A stretch of DNA of 64,000 nucleotides from Trichobilharzia regenti. Its lineage: Eukaryota > Platyhelminthes > Trematoda > Strigeidida > Schistosomatidae. Shown piece after piece: positions 59,400-64,000 of this stretch. The translations under genes and the position numbers were made by a program. The notes under the pieces were generated by a model. That model did no database searches, was not told the DNA's origin, and was given only the letters and a program-made list of their open reading frames with translations. Location of the stretch: the NCBI GenBank assembly GCA_944472135.2, contig OX235270.1, forward strand, positions 58,781,267 through 58,845,266, written 5' to 3'. The number at the start of each line of letters is the position of its first letter. Within the stretch, counting starts at the first letter, position 1.

Positions 59400-59642
59400 T
59401 AATAATAATAATTTTTCCTTCACGTTCCCGATGGAACATAGGGTTTCAAACTAGTGGCTCGAAGTTTCTGTAGCAGTGTTTATTTTTACAGGATGAGGTT
59501 GCTAGCCTCGTGCCCAACCTTCCCTCTTTACCAGCATTATTTCTAGCTTAGCAAGGTAAAAGAGTGGGTCGGTGGCCGGAGATCGAACCCCGGATCATGT
59601 ACATGGTCGACGAGCTTCCTAACCGCTGTGCCACCGACTCAC
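59400..59642 (-). mobile_element. tRNA-headed SINE with RTE tail, copy 4, inside RTE
   Basis: Minus strand: head GTCGGTGGCACAGCGG, B box GGGGTTCGATCTCC, body TAGCAACCTCATCCTGTAAA, CTACAGAAACTTCGAGCC, end CCTATGTTCCATCGGGAACG and an ATT-repeat tail. Flanked by AATGCCAAACT at 59389-59399 and 59643-59653, an exact 11-base duplication of the host RTE endonuclease sequence. Proves insertion after the RTE. Confidence 0.9.
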
Positions 59643-59795
59643 AATGCCAAACTGAGGAGGAAATAATGTTGGGAGAGAACTCATTATGTGTCGAGAGTCT
59701 CTGGGTGAGCTGAATGAGAACCGAGAAATCTTCTCAGACTTCTGCACCTTAAATGATTTGGTGATCGGAAGAAGCGTGTACAAACATAAGGATAT

Positions 59796-60337
59796 TGTTA
59801 TGTACTAGTTTCCCCGTCGCCAAATTGTTATGTACTCGTCGCTAAATTATTGTTATGGTCTGGTTATGAAACTAATAGTCCTGACGCGAGAAGGTGGAAA
59901 TCAGAAGACCACTAGGTTTGCGATGATACTTCTATTGTCCAAACACAAGGAGACGAAAATAAATGGTCTCACACCAAAGTGATAAGTAAGTAAAGTAAAG
60001 TCACAAGATTGTGAATGCGAAATATATATGAATGTTCCAGACAAAGCGTGGGAAAAATCATTAGACGGTCTTAACATGAATGGCTAATTATAATGGAGTG
60101 TCGATCCAAATATTCATAGCGAATATAGCAGACATGTCAACAAACATATATGGACATATGTCACTAGGCAACGGACTGTCAACAAACACTCATATTATAT
60201 ATAATATAAATGGAATATACATTGTTAAAGGAAACAGGTTCATACAAGTGAAGTGGTCACAGACTAACCGAGCAAACAGAAAGAGAGACCAACATGCACA
60301 CACACACATAAATATATATATATGTGGATACATATCA
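59796..60337. repeat. Solo LTR (542 bp)
   Basis: Begins TGTTATGTACTAG, ends GATACATATCA (TG...CA), flanked by GATAT at 59791-59795 and 60338-60342. The sequence on either side joins up into continuous RTE endonuclease coding sequence. It contains AATAAATGG near 59960 and no coding capacity. Exactly what remains after recombination between two LTRs. Its family is not otherwise represented in the window; orientation undetermined (a plus-strand AATAAA favours plus). Confidence 0.8.
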
Positions 60338-62445
60338 GATATACACAAAGCAACATGGATTTCTCCTCATAAATAAACCACAAACCAGACTGATTTAATT
60401 TCAAGTGGAGATGCAGTCTGCTGGACACAAAGTCAAGAGGGGGACAGATGTGGGCGGGCTCAGACCATCACCTAGTTCAAAGAACTTTCAAGATGAAGCT
60501 GAAATCCCTGAAAACAATCAGAGATAGGCCACTGTAATTCAAGTTCAACATGCAGAAACTGAAGGACAAAACTACAAGGGATACTTTCCATACAGATCAG
60601 ATGAGAGCAGAGTCGGAAACATTACTTGGTAACACTGAGGAAACCTGTGTGGAAGAACATTCTAACTAACCCTCTGAAGGTGATATTCAAGGTAACGATT
60701 ACAACTGTTTCAGGAAGAAAGAGGAGGCAAGACAAGGAATAGCTCTCAACGGATACCTGGAAACTGATAGAAGAGAGGGGGTGGGTGTTAAAGAAGAAGA
60801 TGCACAGATGCAAAGATGGGCTACAGAAGGAAAAGCTGAGTTCAGTGTACACTGAACTGAATAAAGCAGTAAAGAAGAGTACTATGGAAGACAAAAGACA
60901 TTTCTACGACATGTTAGTAACTGAAGCAGAAGAAGACACAGGCAAAAGGAATCTCAGGACATTATATCAGATAACCAAGTCTGTATCCAGAATGAGATCA
61001 ACCTAGATGATGAAATCAATGAAAGACGTTCAAGGGAAGCGAACTACCAAAAACGAGAGACAGGAGAAACAATGTGCTGATCACTCCAAAGGACTGTTAA
61101 ATCGACCATCACTTGCAACTCGCCCAGGAATACAACTCCCACCCTTACCACCAAGAGCACTCACAGGACTTTCTGCCAGTGGACATCAGTCCTCCGACGA
61201 AAAGCATAAATCCTGAGTGCGATCAAACTCTTGACGTCCGGGAAGGCGGCAGATGTGCTTACTCTATTATTGAAAAAGGTTCGAAAGGAAGAAAAGGTGC
61301 CTACCGATTGGAAGAAAGGCTATCTTGTCAAGTTACCAAAGGAGGGCGACTCATGACTCACTCTGCGTGAACTGGTGTGAAAGAATTCTCTTACTCATGC
61401 CGAGTAAAATACTAAGTCACCTGATCCAGGAGAGAATAAAAGACAGATTGGGTGCAGAACTCAAACATCCGAAAAAGCTGGATCCAGGGAGGGCATATCA
61501 ATTGCGAAGCGAATTGCATCTCTACGCACCATCATCGAACGAAGCATAGAATAGAGGTCAAACCTCTTCCTAAACATATTACTCAGTTCATACTCAGTTC
61601 ATAATCGACTCCAAGAACACCTTCACCAAACAACGTTGACCGAGAAGTAATTTGGAAACTGTCTTAACACTCTGGTGTGCAGTGCCCCAGTCTTCATCGA
61701 CCTCAATCAACATATATATGAGAATGCCACGTGTTTGGTGATCCACAGTGGAAAACTCAGCGAAAGCTGGCTTTGAAATGGATACAGGAGTAAGACACGT
61801 TTGGCTGTTTATTATTACTGATGATATTCGTAATGGTGACAGACTGGGTTATGCATCAGGCTGTGAGCAGGGAGTGAGAATTTAGGAATACGTTGGATCA
61901 CTGATAAGACTCTAGAAGATCTGGATTTCGTGAATGATTTATTTGTAATGTCACAAAAACTCAAAGACTCTCAGGCGAAAACCAACAAACTGGCTGAGGA
62001 GTCAGGCTGCAAAGACAGGACACTAGGTGAACATAAAGAAGACGAAGGTTGTGAAGATAACGAACCACTAACAACAACCATTACCAATCGCCATCTGAGG
62101 GAGAGGTTGGGCTAGATTCACTTATCTCAGAATCGTTGTTTCAACTAAAGGCCAGTGGGACCGACTAAGATGTCAAAGCTATCCAGAATCATAAAGGCAA
62201 GATACGTCTACATCCAACTGAAACCAGTTTGGAGATCTTCTGCTTCACTCAGTCAGTATATAGAACAAGATTCGGATTTGCAACACAGATTTCAGATCAG
62301 TCGTATTTTCTTTATGGGTCAGAAATTCGGCGTGTGTCACGAAAGGATTTCAGACAGGCTGCAAACTTTCACCAACAGCTTCCTTCGTTGACTCAATCCT
62401 GAAGACCAAATGGATGACCAGATAGAATTGACAACACGAAACTAT

Positions 62446-62575
62446 TTCATATTAGTTTGTTTATTAAACATATCACACAGTGAAATAGTATTATTTACTG
62501 GATTACGTTTCGAACAAAATTTATTGTTCAAAATCATATCAATTATAATCACACGACTTCAAAACACATGTATTG
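62446..62575 (-). mobile_element. 130-bp insertion, Penelope end-like
   Basis: Flanked by ACACGAAACTAT at 62434-62445 and 62576-62587, an exact 12-base duplication of RTE sequence. Minus strand: TTGAACAATAAATTTTGTTC, a perfect 6-bp hairpin directly before GAAACGTAATCC, then TATTTCACTGTGTGATATG. Homologous to 33025-33125 and 50380-50480. An inserted short unit consisting of little more than this terminal structure. Confidence 0.65.
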
Positions 62576-62895
62576 ACACGAAACTATGGGAACAAATCAA
62601 CCAAGAGCCGATCGCTCAATAAGTATGTAGGAGAAAATGTAGATGGATCAGGCACACGTTGAGGAGGCCTTCAATTGACATCTCACCCCAGGCCATCACT
62701 CTAGTGGGGTCTGAACGGGAAAAGACGAGTGGGTCGTTGGTGCGAGGGTGATATAGAGGAAATCGTTTGGAGAGGAAGAGGTAAGAGATTATGGTCAGTC
62801 GTGAACCTAGCTGAAGTAGAAAAGAAAAAAGTGGATATGAATCGCTGAAGCCCTATGTTCCATTCAGAACCCAAAGGAATGATAATAATGATGCT

Positions 62896-63834
62896 ACACC
62901 AGGGGGCTCAAAAGCGACTATCTAACTGTTTACTGACAGGAAAAGTATCCTTATTCATACTACTTCATTAGGACGATGAGTGAGTATCAATCTTGTAACC
63001 AGTGTGACCAAAACCATTTCTTGTATTCATTAAAAAGTTATAAATGAGGTGCATAACCAAACTTTACATTACTTTAGTCTTTCGTTATGGATACTAAAGT
63101 TTTACATGGCTGTCTTTGCCATTATCCATCAGAATCATCTGTGCAGGGAATTTCACTTGTTTTTAAGGTAAATATGAGGTTCAATATTTGTGACTAACTA
63201 GTAAGAAATGTGGCACTGTTAAATATTTTATGATTATTTATGTCGTTTTAAAGGTTTTAACCCAATGAGCCTAACATATTTATCGCAGTTTCATGATCTT
63301 AAATCTGAATAAAAAAGGTGATTTCCGGACAATTTCCTAAACGGAGCATATTAACCCATTTAAACAAATCATGCAGTTGTTTTACACTACAGCTAATCAG
63401 ATGGAAAACGAGCGCCTACCCTAATAGAAAAGCTTTATGACCGGCAGAAAAGCCCTTTGGTCGATCTTACTCGAAGTCTGAATGATTGTAATTTGCTTGA
63501 AATTATGATTTTTGATGAAATATTGTATTTATCCATAGTTCTCTGGCAAAATACTTCGTATATGGACTAGAGAATTGATACAAAACTACAGTAAATCAGA
63601 TTTACATCTTGTTTATTCCTACTATCCTTGAGAAAAGTGCTTCACTTTGGAAATTTCTATTCATATTTCACATAGACTATTAACAACAAGGTGAAAAAGA
63701 CGCGATTGCATAAATGTCTTATTAATTGTCGATGATTGCATCAGTGCGTCTCATACCTAAGCAGAAATCCTCAAACGTGTATTTTACTGACTCAGATAAC
63801 AGAAATTGAGGGATTTAGTTTGATCGGTTGGAGT
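62896..63834. other. No gene recognised
   Basis: AT-rich spacer containing only the weak exon candidate at 63087-63167. Confidence 0.35.
63087..63167 (+). other. Possible short coding exon
   Basis: ATG opens 27 codons (MDTKVLHGCLCHYPSE...SLVFK) ending exactly at a donor-like AAG|GTAAAT. No homology recognised; open frames of this length with a GTA after them occur by chance. Confidence 0.12.
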
Positions 63835-64000
63835 ATTTCATCATGAGCTGACATCATTTAGAGAACCATTGGAAAACCTACAGGGAGTAGTGGGCAGTTG
63901 TCTCGTCCTATTTTGGGACTCTCCAGCAGTATGCACCCATCGCCAGGGTTCGAACCCAGGACGTTCTGGTTAAAAGGCGAACTTGTAGACTATTAAGCCA
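63835..64000 (-). mobile_element. Inverted-repeat tRNA-like element, copy 4, cut by window end
   Basis: Starts with the family end ATTTCATCATGAGCTGACAT and GAGAACC, then body GAGAGTCCCAAAATAGGACG (minus strand), B box GGGTTCGAACCCTGG and part of the head. Same left end as 17397-18040. Confidence 0.65.

Larger units (their letters stand above)
58736..62895 (+). pseudogene. SR2/RTE-like LINE, near full length, thrice interrupted
   Basis: The 5' region (TCGCCTAGTTTACTAGCTCG, then A-rich) leads to ATG 58873. Endonuclease starts KAIIRMGTWDVRTMYGTGKA (usual MGTWNVRT), reaches DIKIIMGETNAKL (GDxNAK changed to GETNAK), and continues after the SINE and the solo LTR (60343 onwards, ATWISPH). The linker is 60785-61216 (RHFYDMLVTEAEEDTGKRNL). 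RT words are LMPSKILSHLIQERIKDRLG and LEDLDFVNDLFVMSQKLKD, where FADD is FVND. The tail holds RLQTFTNSFLR and LWEQINQEPIAQ. It ends AGAACCCAAAGGAATGATAA with TAA repeats. Many frameshifts plus lost catalytic residues: inactive, but it preserves the order of the whole family. Confidence 0.8.

Noticed and set aside
1..64000. CRISPR array, operon, phage or plasmid features
   Set aside because: None seen; direct repeats present are retroelement tails, minisatellites or microsatellites, and codon and repeat content is metazoan.

Overview
This is eukaryotic, AT-rich, intron/repeat-type DNA and almost certainly comes from a blood fluke (Schistosoma or a close trematode relative). The clearest sign is two copies of an Sm-alpha-type tRNA-like SINE carrying relics of a hammerhead ribozyme. 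SR2/RTE-type LINEs, a CR1-like LINE, Penelope-like elements and BEL/Pao LTR elements fit the same picture. There is no operon structure and no bacterial or phage feature.

Layout. 1-10.7 kb is a nest of BEL/Pao LTR retrotransposons. An old outer element on the minus strand (5' LTR 10316-10682, broken gag, protease and RT) is split inside RT by a younger 3966-bp BEL element (4006-7971, two 358-bp LTRs, near-matching 5-bp target duplication). The young element keeps gag but has lost protease, RT and most of integrase. A third copy of its 3' end lies inverted at 1-1128. The outer element abuts, and has probably inserted into, a dead non-LTR retrotransposon (10.7-13.25 kb). At 15138-16969 is a compact gag-only LTR element with 194-bp LTRs, a perfect GATAG target duplication and one uninterrupted 480-codon ORF filling its interior.

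17-30 kb carries Sm-alpha copies, an inverted-repeat tRNA-like element with a SINE nested in it, and RTE/SR2-like fragments. 24.5-26.8 kb and 34.6-36.3 kb hold two nearly identical RTE copies that share the same inactivating lesions and the same flank beyond the element's microsatellite tail. Penelope-like fragments occur at 31.4, 39.0 and 49.4 kb, and a CR1-like 3' end at 44-45 kb. 54-63 kb holds further RTE copies; the long one (58.7-62.9 kb) contains a SINE, a 542-bp solo LTR and a 130-bp repeat, each with a target-site duplication.

The only convincing host gene is the first coding exon of a rhodopsin-family GPCR (37882-38589, plus strand), ending at a consensus splice donor after TM4/ECL2. 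The remaining exons were not found with confidence.

The most interesting structure is relational. Two SINE families share one tRNA-like head. One has a body and tail that look taken from the RTE LINE; the other has a tail like the CR1-like LINE in this window. Two different LTR lineages have each produced gag-retaining, polymerase-less derivatives.
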